Origin: a virus
Length of the DNA stretch: 36,295 bases
Virus record (IMG/VR): IMGVR_UViG_3300021364_000073
Span: 1 to 36,295 of that record
Reading direction: 5' to 3' (one strand)
Of this stretch, positions 24,667 through 30,243 are shown one piece after another; within the stretch, counting starts at the first letter, position 1, and the number at the start of each line of letters is the position of its first letter. Made by a program: the position numbers and the translations under genes. Under the pieces are notes generated by a model. That model did no database searches, was not told the DNA's origin, and saw nothing but the letters and a program-made list of their open reading frames with translations.

Positions 24667-25133
24667 GTTAGTCTCCTTTTTGTCTCTCGTTCATTGCGAT
24701 GTACTTCATAATGGTGCTTTGCACATAACCACATCACATTTAGTGGTTTACTGTAATCGTGGTGATGCGCTTGAACTTCCTTTTCTCCACAAACTAAACA
24801 TAATTGCTTTTTTAATGCGCCGGAAAGTATAGCTCGCCTTACTTTAACATGTGCGTTAGCTGCAATTTTATTTCGTTTACGCCAAGCTTTTTTTGCCTCT
24901 AACACCTTTTTAGGATTTTGACTTTGATATTTTTTTACCAAAGCCTTTCGCTTTTCACTCCTTCCTCGCTGTCTATCGTAAGCTTGTATCCTGTCTAGAT
25001 TGGCAACACGATGTCTTTGAACACGTTTCCTCACGCAATCTTTGCAATAATTAAGCCTACCGTCTTTCATTTTTGTGTGCTTATAAAAAGCATCTAACGG
25101 AAAACTATTTAAACAACGCTTGCATGTTTTCAT
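24663..25133 (-). CDS. Free-standing HNH-type zinc protein (possible homing endonuclease)
   Basis: 156 residues. The N-terminal zinc finger uses C4, C7, C30 and C33 (CKRCLNSFPLDAFYKHTKMK pattern). A basic linker follows (~35-100). The C-terminal HNH-like treble clef has C112, C115, HHHDY (123-127), then WLC137AKHH141. Ribosome site GGAGGTAATT. The last codons (KRRLT-stop) are written by the conserved AAAGGAGACTAACATG leader of the next gene, so the gene was probably inserted exactly against that leader. Residue pattern fits mobile phage endonucleases; loss of activity cannot be judged. Confidence 0.75.
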   Translation of the reverse strand: MKTCKRCLNSFPLDAFYKHTKMKDGRLNYCKDCVRKRVQRHRVANLDRIQAYDRQRGRSEKRKALVKKYQSQNPKKVLEAKKAWRKRNKIAANAHVKVRRAILSGALKKQLCLVCGEKEVQAHHHDYSKPLNVMWLCAKHHYEVHRNERETKRRLT

Positions 25134-25145
25134 AATTACCTCCGA

Positions 25146-25472
25146 TCAAAAAGGCAGGTCCAGATCATCATCCTCAAAGTCAGGGGCTTTCGACACCTTA
25201 TCAGCAAACTCTCTGAATTGATCTAGCTCAGTTTGGTGCGCCATGTTGCTGTCTTCTTTCAATGCTTCAGTGCCACTCATCCAAGCCCTAGCCTCTTTTA
25301 GTAGCTCTATAAGCGCATCCACATCTCTGTCGTAGTAGCTTGTACTTACCTTGTACTCGCCTGTTTGCTTGTCTTTATATCGCTTCTGCACCGTTAAGCT
25401 GTAGCCCGTCCTGCTCTCCCAGATAGCTACGTCTACTCCGCGTTTCCATAATTTATGTGCTGGTTTTGGCAT
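25146..25472 (-). CDS. Single-strand-DNA-binding-like protein with SSB-type acidic tail
   Basis: 108 residues. Residues 12-65 form a compact beta-sheet-plus-helix domain (VDVAIWESRTGYSLTVQKRY, then a helix ending ARAWM) reminiscent of PC4-like binders. After a linker, residues 98-108 are DFEDDDLDLPF, the acidic Pro-Phe tip that bacterial SSBs use to recruit partners. Its core aligns without gaps to the upstream gene product. It probably coats single strands during replication and recombination. Ribosome site AAAGGAGAAAGCA. Confidence 0.65.
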   Translation of the reverse strand: MPKPAHKLWKRGVDVAIWESRTGYSLTVQKRYKDKQTGEYKVSTSYYDRDVDALIELLKEARAWMSGTEALKEDSNMAHQTELDQFREFADKVSKAPDFEDDDLDLPF

Positions 25473-25767
25473 TGCTTTCTCCTTTACTTAGTTTTGTTAA
25501 AATACTCTCTACTACTGTGTTTGCTCGTGCGGTTTCTTTAGGCAAACTCTTTATCTCAATGCCTTTTTTCTTCATCCACTCCATAGCCTTGGCGCACACT
25601 GTAACTACGTCGGCAAGCTCATCACCGAAGATAGTTTCAGACTTTTTCCACTGGCCTTCTCTTTTATCGAGATAAACTTTTTGAATCTGAAAGCTAAAAT
25701 AATCTCCGTTTCGCCAAACAACTAGCTGAACATTATTGCTTTTTATTGTGCCAATACGTTGTCCCAT
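25453..25767 (-). CDS. Paralogue of the SSB-like protein, lacking the acidic tail
   Basis: 104 residues. VQLVVWRNGDYFSFQIQKVY-LDK, then a helix ending AMEWM, lines up position for position with the downstream protein (VW/IW, QK30, Y-x-DK, WM at 64-65). The C-terminus differs: Lys/Ser/Thr-rich without the DDDxDLPF tip. First gene of leftward block B. It might form mixed oligomers or bind a different substrate. Ribosome site AAAGGAAGCAAGCACT. Confidence 0.65.
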   Translation of the reverse strand: MGQRIGTIKSNNVQLVVWRNGDYFSFQIQKVYLDKREGQWKKSETIFGDELADVVTVCAKAMEWMKKKGIEIKSLPKETARANTVVESILTKLSKGESNAKTST

Positions 25768-25791
25768 AGTGCTTGCTTCCTTTGTTCAACT

Positions 25792-25820
25792 GTTATAGCA
25801 TGGCAAATTATGGAAAACAA
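25792..25820 (-). promoter_or_regulatory. Candidate promoter of leftward block B
   Basis: On the minus strand TTGTTT (25820-25815), 17-base spacer, TATAAC (25797-25792). The start codon of the first block B gene is at 25767. The -35 lies inside the first codons of the divergent HTH gene, so an HTH protein binding here could control both directions. Confidence 0.45.
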
Positions 25821-25998
25821 TAATAATCATAAAAAATGGCTGAGGACAAGAGAGCTATGCGAATACCTGGCGATTCCGAGAAGCACCTGCGAATTGTTGA
25901 TAAGACGAGGGATGCCACACATACGGATCGGAAAAGCGAGGCGGTGGAATCCAGAAGAAGTGGAGAAGTGGCTTCAAGAGAACGGTTCCTCAAAGTAG
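25810..25998 (+). CDS. Excisionase/MerR-type helix-turn-helix protein
   Basis: 62 residues from ATG 25810 (an in-frame ATG at 25759 would overlap the divergent gene). WLRTRELCEYLAIPRSTCEL, then LIRRGMPHIRIGKARRWNPE and EVEKWLQ, is the classical HTH_17 layout: helix-turn-helix, then the wing with KxRRW. Such proteins act as excisionases or small regulators. No integrase is present, so regulation or origin binding is more likely. It overlaps the next gene in a different frame. Confidence 0.75.
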   Translation: MENNNNHKKWLRTRELCEYLAIPRSTCELLIRRGMPHIRIGKARRWNPEEVEKWLQENGSSK

Positions 25999-26234
25999 AC
26001 AAGCGACTTTTAAGCCTTGAATTAAACCCCAGTGAGATTCTTACTTTTGCTTACGTCGATCAATTTCGAGGGGCAAAGGTTTGCTTTGCCACAAATGAAA
26101 CGATTGGAAAAGAGATTGGGATTTGTGAAAGGCAAGTAAGAAGAAACCTAGCCAAGCTAAAAAAACAGAGGTTAGTAAGAGCCTTTTACGAGGGTAAAAC
26201 TCGCTTCTTAAAAACTTATCTCAATACACGATAG
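25968..26234 (+). CDS. HTH_36-type replication-initiator-like protein
   Basis: About 88 residues if started at GTG 25968. The frame is open back to ATG 25836 (132 residues), but that would overlap the HTH_17 gene by 163 bases in another frame, which I consider unlikely. LELNPSEILTFAYVDQFRGA, then CFATNETIGKEIGICERQVRR-NLAKLKKQRLV, is a winged-helix HTH_36 pattern common at the start of phage and plasmid initiators. Iterons begin 13 bases after its stop, as expected for an initiator and its origin. A -1 frameshift near 25990-25995 (TCAAAG before TAG) could fuse it to the upstream HTH; this is speculative. Confidence 0.65.
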   Translation: MASRERFLKVDKRLLSLELNPSEILTFAYVDQFRGAKVCFATNETIGKEIGICERQVRRNLAKLKKQRLVRAFYEGKTRFLKTYLNTR

Positions 26235-26246
26235 TGGGGTGACAAA

Positions 26247-26320
26247 ATGTCCGCCTACCCGGACATAGATGTCCGCCCTACTAGGACATAAATGTCCACC
26301 TTACCCGGACATAAATGTCC
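26247..26320. repeat. Palindromic iterons, 22-23 bp spacing
   Basis: ATGTCC at 26247, 26269, 26292 and 26315, and GGACAT at 26261, 26284 and 26307, form three copies of the 14-bp palindrome GGACATnnATGTCC plus one half site. The 23-bp spacing keeps them on nearly the same helix face. The array is followed by the AT-rich stretch. Candidate initiator-binding iterons; a repressor operator array is the alternative. Confidence 0.8.
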
Positions 26321-26451
26321 ACATATAAGATAATATTATTATAATAATTTATAAGAATAATTATAAAACAAACATAGCTATCAGTAAGCGTAGTTAGGCT
26401 TTGTAAGATTAAAAATAGATAAATAATATTATAAATATTTAATTAAGATTG

Positions 26452-26528
26452 ATTTTAAGGTGTCTAGCTTCGCCGTAGAGACGTTTTCTACCTCGAACCT
26501 ATGTCATAGGTAGGGTCGACCTTAAAAT
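26452..26528. other. Structured segment enclosed by a 10-bp inverted repeat
   Basis: ATTTTAAGGT (26452-26461) pairs with ACCTTAAAAT (26519-26528). Inside are GTCT/AGAC (26462-26465/26479-26482) and ACCTAT-GTC-ATAGGT (26497-26511, alternatively CTACCT/AGGTAG). A three-way-junction RNA or a DNA cruciform is possible. It lies between the AT-rich stretch and the next promoter. Confidence 0.5.
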
Positions 26529-26563
26529 GGCTTAAAATGGATTCTACGGCTTCACTTGTTTTG

Positions 26564-26592
26564 TTGTGAAGAAGCTCAAAAAAGGGTATAAT
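26564..26592 (+). promoter_or_regulatory. Strong candidate sigma70-type promoter
   Basis: TTGTGA (26564-26569), exactly 17 bases, TATAAT (26587-26592). The predicted start near 26599 is only ~69 bases before a good terminator, and no plus-strand gene lies between. Confidence 0.55.
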
Positions 26593-26598
26593 GAGGGG

Positions 26599-26667
26599 GT
26601 GTTAAAACATTCATGTTTTAGCCTCCTTTAAGACCTCACGGTTTAGTCGCCGTGGGGTCACTTTTTT
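26599..26667 (+). ncRNA. Candidate small RNA antisense to the shared early leader
   Basis: Bounded by the promoter above and the terminator at 26632-26667. It starts with the hairpin TAAAACAT-TC-ATGTTTTA (26603-26620), then a single-stranded stretch containing CCTCCTTTA. The reverse complement of 26612-26630 contains AAAGGAGGCTAAAACATG, nearly the leader of many block A genes (for example AAAGGAGACTAAACATG). The RNA could therefore pair with their ribosome sites and start codons. Alternatively the minus strand is a relic leader followed by a 12-codon frame (26576-26614). Confidence 0.45.
26632..26667 (+). terminator. Rho-independent terminator, rightward
   Basis: GACCTCACGG (26632-26641), loop TTTAGTCG, CCGTGGGGTC (26650-26659, one G-U pair), then ACTTTTTT. 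It would end both the HTH-gene transcript and the short RNA unit. Confidence 0.8.
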
Positions 26668-26668
26668 G

Positions 26669-26700
26669 AAAAAAAAAGGGGGGGCTAATTAGCCACCCCC
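26669..26700 (-). terminator. Rho-independent terminator, end of leftward block A
   Basis: On the minus strand GGGGG-U-GGCU, loop AAUU, AGCC-CCCCC, then nine U (26677-26669). It begins eight bases after the end of gene 26708-26986 and faces the rightward terminator. Confidence 0.85.
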
Positions 26701-26707
26701 AAAGTGC

Positions 26708-26986
26708 TTACTCTCCAAAGAGTCCATCCAGATGATCCTGCATCCAGTAGAACGCATCGAGCTGGCCCTTTTCAAACTCAGTCAATCTTTTTTCCGCATC
26801 TCCTATTTGCTTTTCGATAGCTAACAAAAACTCCTCAAAGTAAGCTCGGATATTTTCCGATCCAGCCTCGTAAGCTACTTGATAGTCCTCCCTCTGTTGT
26901 GGCGCTCGCTTAAATGGGGTGTAATGCAAAGCAAACTCCCTAGCGTCTCTAATTATTTGATTTTCTGTTAGTTTTTGGACTTCCAT
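26708..26986 (-). CDS. Small acidic helical protein, unknown
   Basis: 92 residues, last gene of block A. Helical, Glu/Gln-rich (FEEFLLAIEKQIGDAEKRLT, then EFEKGQLDAFYWMQDHLDGLF). Leader AAAAGGAGATAAGAACATG is a variant of the early consensus. It overlaps the ribbon-helix-helix-like gene by 19 bases. No family was recognised. Confidence 0.65.
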   Translation of the reverse strand: MEVQKLTENQIIRDAREFALHYTPFKRAPQQREDYQVAYEAGSENIRAYFEEFLLAIEKQIGDAEKRLTEFEKGQLDAFYWMQDHLDGLFGE

Positions 26987-27177
26987 GTTCTTATCTCCTT
27001 TTCTAGTATTGCATAAATTAAGTCTTTAATACTTACACCGTCTTCTTTTGCTTGCTCTTTAATTGCGTCGATATGGTCTTGCTTTACCCACGCAGAGAAC
27101 CGCACAAAACCGTTGTAACTCTCTTTTTCTTTCCGTCTTTTTTCAGGGTAAAAATTAAATATAGGTTTATATACCAT
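26968..27177 (-). CDS. Ribbon-helix-helix-like protein
   Basis: 69 residues from ATG 27177. GGAGG lies nine bases upstream of this ATG but only three from the GTG at 27183, so the ATG is preferred. FVRFSAWVKQDHIDAIKEQA, then KEDGVSIKDLIYAILEKEI, resembles a strand-helix-helix DNA-binding unit of the CopG/Arc kind: one beta strand for the groove and two helices. A regulator of early genes is possible. Overlaps genes on both sides. Confidence 0.6.
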   Translation of the reverse strand: MVYKPIFNFYPEKRRKEKESYNGFVRFSAWVKQDHIDAIKEQAKEDGVSIKDLIYAILEKEIRTWKSKN

Positions 27178-27775
27178 TTTCACTTACCTCCACGATTAAA
27201 GACTGTAACTTCTCAAGCCTAATCGGTGACAAGAAAATGCCTTCTTTGACTTCCTTGGCTCCATTGCTTTCAAGGTACTTAACAGATGGTGCAAGCTGAT
27301 CCTCTGATAGCTTGCTTGTGTCGTAGTATGTTTTGACTGCTTTCCTCGGCTTAGGAGTCGGAACCTGCTTTCCAGCACTAGCTTGGTTTCCGTCGTCGTC
27401 CTCTGGTGCGATTCCTAAAGCACTCATCAAGCTGTACCTTCGACAGTAAGTCAAAGCTGATCCATAGCCTTGAGCGTCCTGTTTAGTTACAGGGATTGAC
27501 AGCTCGCCTAGATAAAGCCTCTCACCAGTATGGTAGAGAAGCTCAGTTTGGACTGTTACCCAACCTAGCTCGCTTGGCTTAGTAAGCTGAATTAGTGCAA
27601 AGCCTTGTTCGTGCAAAGCATCTATAACAGCTTCGACACAAGCTCCTAAATCGGCGTATTTACTCCTGAAATGGGGGTTTGAACTTGTTTTTAGTGCTTT
27701 TCCAAAGCCTTTTTGAGCATCGACAAAAGCCTCATGGATTGTTTTTGTTTCTTGTTTTTCTTCTTTCTTAGTCAT
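27167..27775 (-). CDS. ERF-family single-strand annealing protein
   Basis: 202 residues. TSSNPHFRSKYADLGACVEA, VTVQTELLYHTGERLYLGEL and QGYGSALTYCRRYSLMSALG, then IAPEDDDGN, are the conserved core of ERF recombinases (as in P22), which anneal complementary single strands. The C-terminal ~70 residues are a Lys/Pro linker and a small helical domain. Its partners here are likely the SSB-like proteins and the resolvase-like nuclease in block B. Start behind GAGGTAAAAAAC. Confidence 0.9.
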   Translation of the reverse strand: MTKKEEKQETKTIHEAFVDAQKGFGKALKTSSNPHFRSKYADLGACVEAVIDALHEQGFALIQLTKPSELGWVTVQTELLYHTGERLYLGELSIPVTKQDAQGYGSALTYCRRYSLMSALGIAPEDDDGNQASAGKQVPTPKPRKAVKTYYDTSKLSEDQLAPSVKYLESNGAKEVKEGIFLSPIRLEKLQSLIVEVSENGI

Positions 27776-27780
27776 GTTTT

Positions 27781-28233
27781 TTACCTCATTGTTTTAGCTA
27801 ATTGTAAAACCTTTTTTGCGTAACCTTTACCGCAATCTGTTCGACCGCAATTATATACTCGCAAAGCCTTTTCTATGCTCCCTACCCTTGCTATCTCTTC
27901 TTGTAAGATGATAGCTCCGCAAGCCAAGTTTAGACTTGGATCCCAAAGCTGGTGAGGCTTCAGTCCACATCTCTTGGCATTAAAAGGCATTACTTGAGTC
28001 AAGCCTCTTGCGCCTTTCTTGCTTAGTGCCTTAACTTGGAAGCTACTCTCTATTTGCACCAAAGCCTCTAGCAAGCTCGTAGGGAGTTTATGCTTTCGGG
28101 CTACCCTGCTAACCTCGGCCTCGATTACAGCACGAGAGGGACTAACAGGTAGCCTCCAAAAGCGTTTAATATGATAGGATGCGCTCTCTACATCGCAACC
28201 GACTATAAAGAGCGCAACGAGTATTAGTCTCAT
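27781..28233 (-). CDS. Lytic transglycosylase (SLT type), putative lipoprotein
   Basis: 150 residues from ATG 28233; the frame is open to 28296, but 28233 is coupled by ATGA to the small gene upstream. Residues 1-13 (MRLILVALFIVGC) are a lipoprotein-like signal with Cys13. The catalytic Glu is E62 in VQIESSF, followed by GARGLTQVMP (75-83) and YNCG near 128 where the family has AYNxG. It cleaves glycan strands. It sits among replication/recombination genes instead of the lysis cassette, so a role in entry, exclusion or early wall remodelling is possible. Confidence 0.8.
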   Translation of the reverse strand: MRLILVALFIVGCDVESASYHIKRFWRLPVSPSRAVIEAEVSRVARKHKLPTSLLEALVQIESSFQVKALSKKGARGLTQVMPFNAKRCGLKPHQLWDPSLNLACGAIILQEEIARVGSIEKALRVYNCGRTDCGKGYAKKVLQLAKTMR

Positions 28234-28391
28234 CTTTTGGATACGACCTTGACAGGATCGTTGCCTAAAATTTGTGTCTGAACACCGATCCAGCATGTAA
28301 CCGCACCAACCACTACAAATATATGCAAAATGGTCACTACAACCGCTGATACACTGAAAAGGTCTGCTTTTATTTTATGTAAAATGCTCAT
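28230..28391 (-). CDS. 53-residue single-span membrane protein
   Basis: MSILHKIKADLFSVSAVVVT, then ILHIFVVVGAVTCWIGV and a basic end (KVVSKR). Basic N-terminus and one ~22-residue transmembrane helix. ATG 28391 has leader AAAGGAGGACTAAGACAATG, and the TGA overlaps the transglycosylase start (ATGAGA). Position suggests it works with the transglycosylase, perhaps as an anchor or regulator. The family was not recognised. Confidence 0.65.
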   Translation of the reverse strand: MSILHKIKADLFSVSAVVVTILHIFVVVGAVTCWIGVQTQILGNDPVKVVSKR

Positions 28392-28395
28392 TGTC

Positions 28396-28587
28396 TTAGT
28401 CCTCCTTTACGTTGTAATGCTCACCTTCTATGCCGTATGAGCTTTTTATGCCTTCCTTGTCGTTTCTTTTTTGCTCATCTGCTATGCAACGATAACAAAT
28501 GCCATAACCTGCATCTCGGTTCCACCACTGGCGACCTCGACAATATGATCCACAACAACAACAAATTAGTCTTTTTACTTTGTCCAT
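28396..28587 (-). CDS. Small Cys-rich zinc-finger-like protein
   Basis: 63 residues. C9-C12, C16, C31 and C34 (ICCCCGSYCRGRQWWNRDAG, then YGICYRC) form a probable zinc-binding treble clef or ribbon. The acidic/Lys tail follows. Leader AAAGGAGACTAGAAACATG overlaps the stop of the upstream gene. I recall similar CRGRQWWNRDxGYG proteins in other phages but know no function. Confidence 0.7.
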   Translation of the reverse strand: MDKVKRLICCCCGSYCRGRQWWNRDAGYGICYRCIADEQKRNDKEGIKSSYGIEGEHYNVKED

Positions 28588-28601
28588 GTTTCTAGTCTCC
28601 T

Positions 28602-28859
28602 TTATTTTAAGTCTAATGTTTCTTGCTCACACTGAACAAAATAGCATTTCAATGGAACCGCATTGTGGCGAGTCATACGGCTTGATTCTTCTCGCTCATC
28701 TATTCTGTACAAACCAGCTTTTGCACCTACTTCAAAACCAGAGCAAGCTGAAAGGGTAAGCATGAAATACAAGCCTACGCCTAAAGCGATTGTATAGACT
28801 AGGTGTGTAATAAATACGTCCATTTTGTCAGCGATTTCATTTAGTTTGTCGTGATTCAT
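28602..28859 (-). CDS. Small membrane protein with lipobox-like LSAC
   Basis: 85 residues. One transmembrane stretch (LVYTIALGVGLYFMLTLSAC, ~20-39) ends in LSAC-SG, which fits a lipobox, although the N-terminus before it is long and acidic. A hydrophilic tail follows with two more Cys. It could be a lipoprotein or a simple membrane anchor. Leader AAGGAGGAATAAATCATG is a diverged form of the early consensus. Confidence 0.6.
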   Translation of the reverse strand: MNHDKLNEIADKMDVFITHLVYTIALGVGLYFMLTLSACSGFEVGAKAGLYRIDEREESSRMTRHNAVPLKCYFVQCEQETLDLK

Positions 28860-28941
28860 GATTTATTCCTCCTTGTTTTTTCATTAAAGATCCTGAACAA
28901 GCGATCAAGCCTACCCCCACGGCGTAGGAGTAGATTGATAG

Positions 28942-29262
28942 CTAGTAATTGCCTAAACGGAACTCGCCAACCATCTCTAAAGCTAAAACCTCCGCTAGTT
29001 TCAACCGTTCGGCCTTAGGAAACATCTGCTTTATTGAGTCGGTCATAGATCCGTATTGCTTAAGGTACTCTTTGGCCGCTGGAAGCAATAAATACCGATC
29101 AAGGTATTTGATAGCCCGATCTAAAGAGAACGTGTTTGCTTGGTGGAACTTGCCTAGTGTTTTATAAGCTGGCCAGTAGTACGCCGGTGCAAAGAACCGA
29201 TCGTGTTCACAGTAATATCCTAGCTCTACCATCTCGTGACTTAGTGTTTCTCGTGTTCTCAT
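28942..29262 (-). CDS. Hypothetical early protein
   Basis: 106 residues, helical and aromatic (HDRFFAPAYYWPAYKTLGKF, then KYLDRYLLLPAAKEYLKQYG). No motif was recognised. Leader AAAGGGGACTAAACATG differs from the consensus by one base, and a 7-bp hairpin (29289-29306, AGGCCAC-CGGA-GTGGCCT on the plus strand) precedes it. Confidence 0.65.
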   Translation of the reverse strand: MRTRETLSHEMVELGYYCEHDRFFAPAYYWPAYKTLGKFHQANTFSLDRAIKYLDRYLLLPAAKEYLKQYGSMTDSIKQMFPKAERLKLAEVLALEMVGEFRLGNY

Positions 29263-29288
29263 GTTTAGTCCCCTTTAATGTTGTTTAT

Positions 29289-29306
29289 ACAGGCCACCGG
29301 AGTGGC
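29289..29306 (-). other. RNA hairpin upstream of an early gene
   Basis: AGGCCAC / GTGGCCT with a four-base loop, between two block A genes and just upstream of the conserved leader. There is no U-tract, so processing or stabilisation is more likely than termination. Confidence 0.65.
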
Positions 29307-29316
29307 CTTGCTTGTG

Positions 29317-29502
29317 TTAGTTTACTGGTGGCAAAGCGTAATCATTGATCTCACAATCCATCTCGATCATCTCTTTACCGTAATCGGTTAGATCACTGTA
29401 TATCGCTTGAAATGCTGATAGGTCGCTATCTGATAGTCCGCCCTCATTGAAAGCGATAATTAGATCCATTAATTGAGCTTGTTTAATTGCTGCTGTTATC
29501 AT
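29317..29502 (-). CDS. Small acidic early protein
   Basis: 61 residues, helical, net acidic (LIIAFNEGGLSDSDLSAFQA, then IYSDLTDYGKEMIEMD). Perfect consensus leader AAAGGAGACTAAACATG. Preceded by the 9-bp-stem hairpin at 29536-29561. Small acidic early proteins of phages often bind host enzymes, but nothing specific can be assigned. Confidence 0.65.
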   Translation of the reverse strand: MITAAIKQAQLMDLIIAFNEGGLSDSDLSAFQAIYSDLTDYGKEMIEMDCEINDYALPPVN

Positions 29503-29535
29503 GTTTAGTCTCCTTTGTTACTGTCTACTGTAGCC

Positions 29536-29561
29536 AGTATACACCATGAGATGTATACTGA
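29536..29561 (-). other. 9-bp-stem hairpin with GTATAC core
   Basis: CAGTATACA / TGTATACTG around CCATGAGA, in the gap between two block A genes. Related TGTATACAG sequence occurs in the hairpin upstream of the first block A gene (30870-30896), suggesting a repeated element. Confidence 0.65.
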
Positions 29562-29577
29562 CCAGGGATAGTTTAGA

Positions 29578-30168
29578 TTATTCTTCTCGCATCGGCATGA
29601 TACAGGCTTTCTTGTCACCTGATTCAAACCAGATCGGCGCACCTTCTTTTTCTTGGCTTAGAGTCCAGACGTTAGATTCTTTGACTAAATCTAATAAGTA
29701 ATAACCGTTTACGATAAACTTCAGCTCCTCTTGTTTTGGATGGCCGTTAACCCTGTAACAGATGTCTAGGCCATCATCTCGCCCAGTATTGAGATCGTGC
29801 GCTCTCCTTGTGAAGTATACTGTTTCACCCACAAAATGCACTGTTATGCCAGCTCGCTTTTCTTTTCGGTAATTGCTTTCAGTACCTACCCCAACGGCAT
29901 CTACTAAGCCTTTTAGCCTCTTGATTGTATCCTTTTCTAATTGTAGATGATGTGTCGGAGTAGCATCTTTCCATATCTGATCGATACGTATCGCATCTTT
30001 ACCGCTAACTTGCTTCGGAGTGTCTCCGTGATCGGCTTCGGTTTCTATGGCATGTAACCGATGGCCATCGGTTGTGACCATGTAGTTCCGATACAGAATA
30101 ATCTCTGTCATATTGTCTCTATCGGCTTTTCTTGCGGCTTTAATAAGTGTGTCTAGGTATTTATTCAT
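29578..30168 (-). CDS. Mini sliding-clamp (DnaN-like) protein
   Basis: 196 residues from ATG 30168; the frame extends to 30198 but only reads through the leader AAAGGAGACTAATAACATG. TTDGHRL (32-38) and the C-terminal IMPMR (190-194) are signatures of bacterial beta clamps (ATDGHRLA and MPMRL). YYLLDLVKES, then APIWFES, fits clamp domain 3. It is roughly half the size of a full clamp, so it may hold about one and a half domains. It could assemble into a phage clamp or interfere with the host clamp. Moderately sure. Confidence 0.65.
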   Translation of the reverse strand: MNKYLDTLIKAARKADRDNMTEIILYRNYMVTTDGHRLHAIETEADHGDTPKQVSGKDAIRIDQIWKDATPTHHLQLEKDTIKRLKGLVDAVGVGTESNYRKEKRAGITVHFVGETVYFTRRAHDLNTGRDDGLDICYRVNGHPKQEELKFIVNGYYLLDLVKESNVWTLSQEKEGAPIWFESGDKKACIMPMREE

Positions 30169-30188
30169 GTTATTAGTCTCCTTTACTC

Positions 30189-30237
30189 GTAGCACCATGC
30201 TACACCTACGGCCTCACGTAGAGGCCTAAGGTCTAGC
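30189..30237 (-). repeat. Two-hairpin intergenic element, copy 1
   Basis: GTAGC-ACCAT-GCTAC (30189-30203), then CCT..GGCCTC-ACGTA-GAGGCC..AGG (30205-30231) and GTCTAGC. Same layout as copy 2 at 30542-30588, with compensating base changes in the second stem. Confidence 0.8.
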
Positions 30238-30243
30238 TTAGAT

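Larger units (their letters stand above)
26235..26700. other. Non-coding control region (probable origin)
   Basis: 466 bases without a credible long gene. In order: palindromic iterons (26247-26320), AT-rich stretch (26321-26370 has 4 G/C in 50), further AT-rich sequence to about 26450, a structured segment bounded by a 10-bp inverted repeat (26452-26528), direct repeat CTTAAAATGG twice (26521-26540), a promoter, a short RNA unit and two back-to-back terminators. Confidence 0.75.

Noticed and set aside
25759-25998. Excisionase-like gene taken as sign of a temperate phage
   Set aside because: No integrase or attachment site was found; the HTH_17 protein is better read as a small regulator or origin protein.
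28830-28920. Short GTG frame with a LIACSG lipobox (minus strand)
   Set aside because: It overlaps the start of 28602-28859 in another frame and has no clear ribosome site; a spanin-like lipoprotein cannot be supported.
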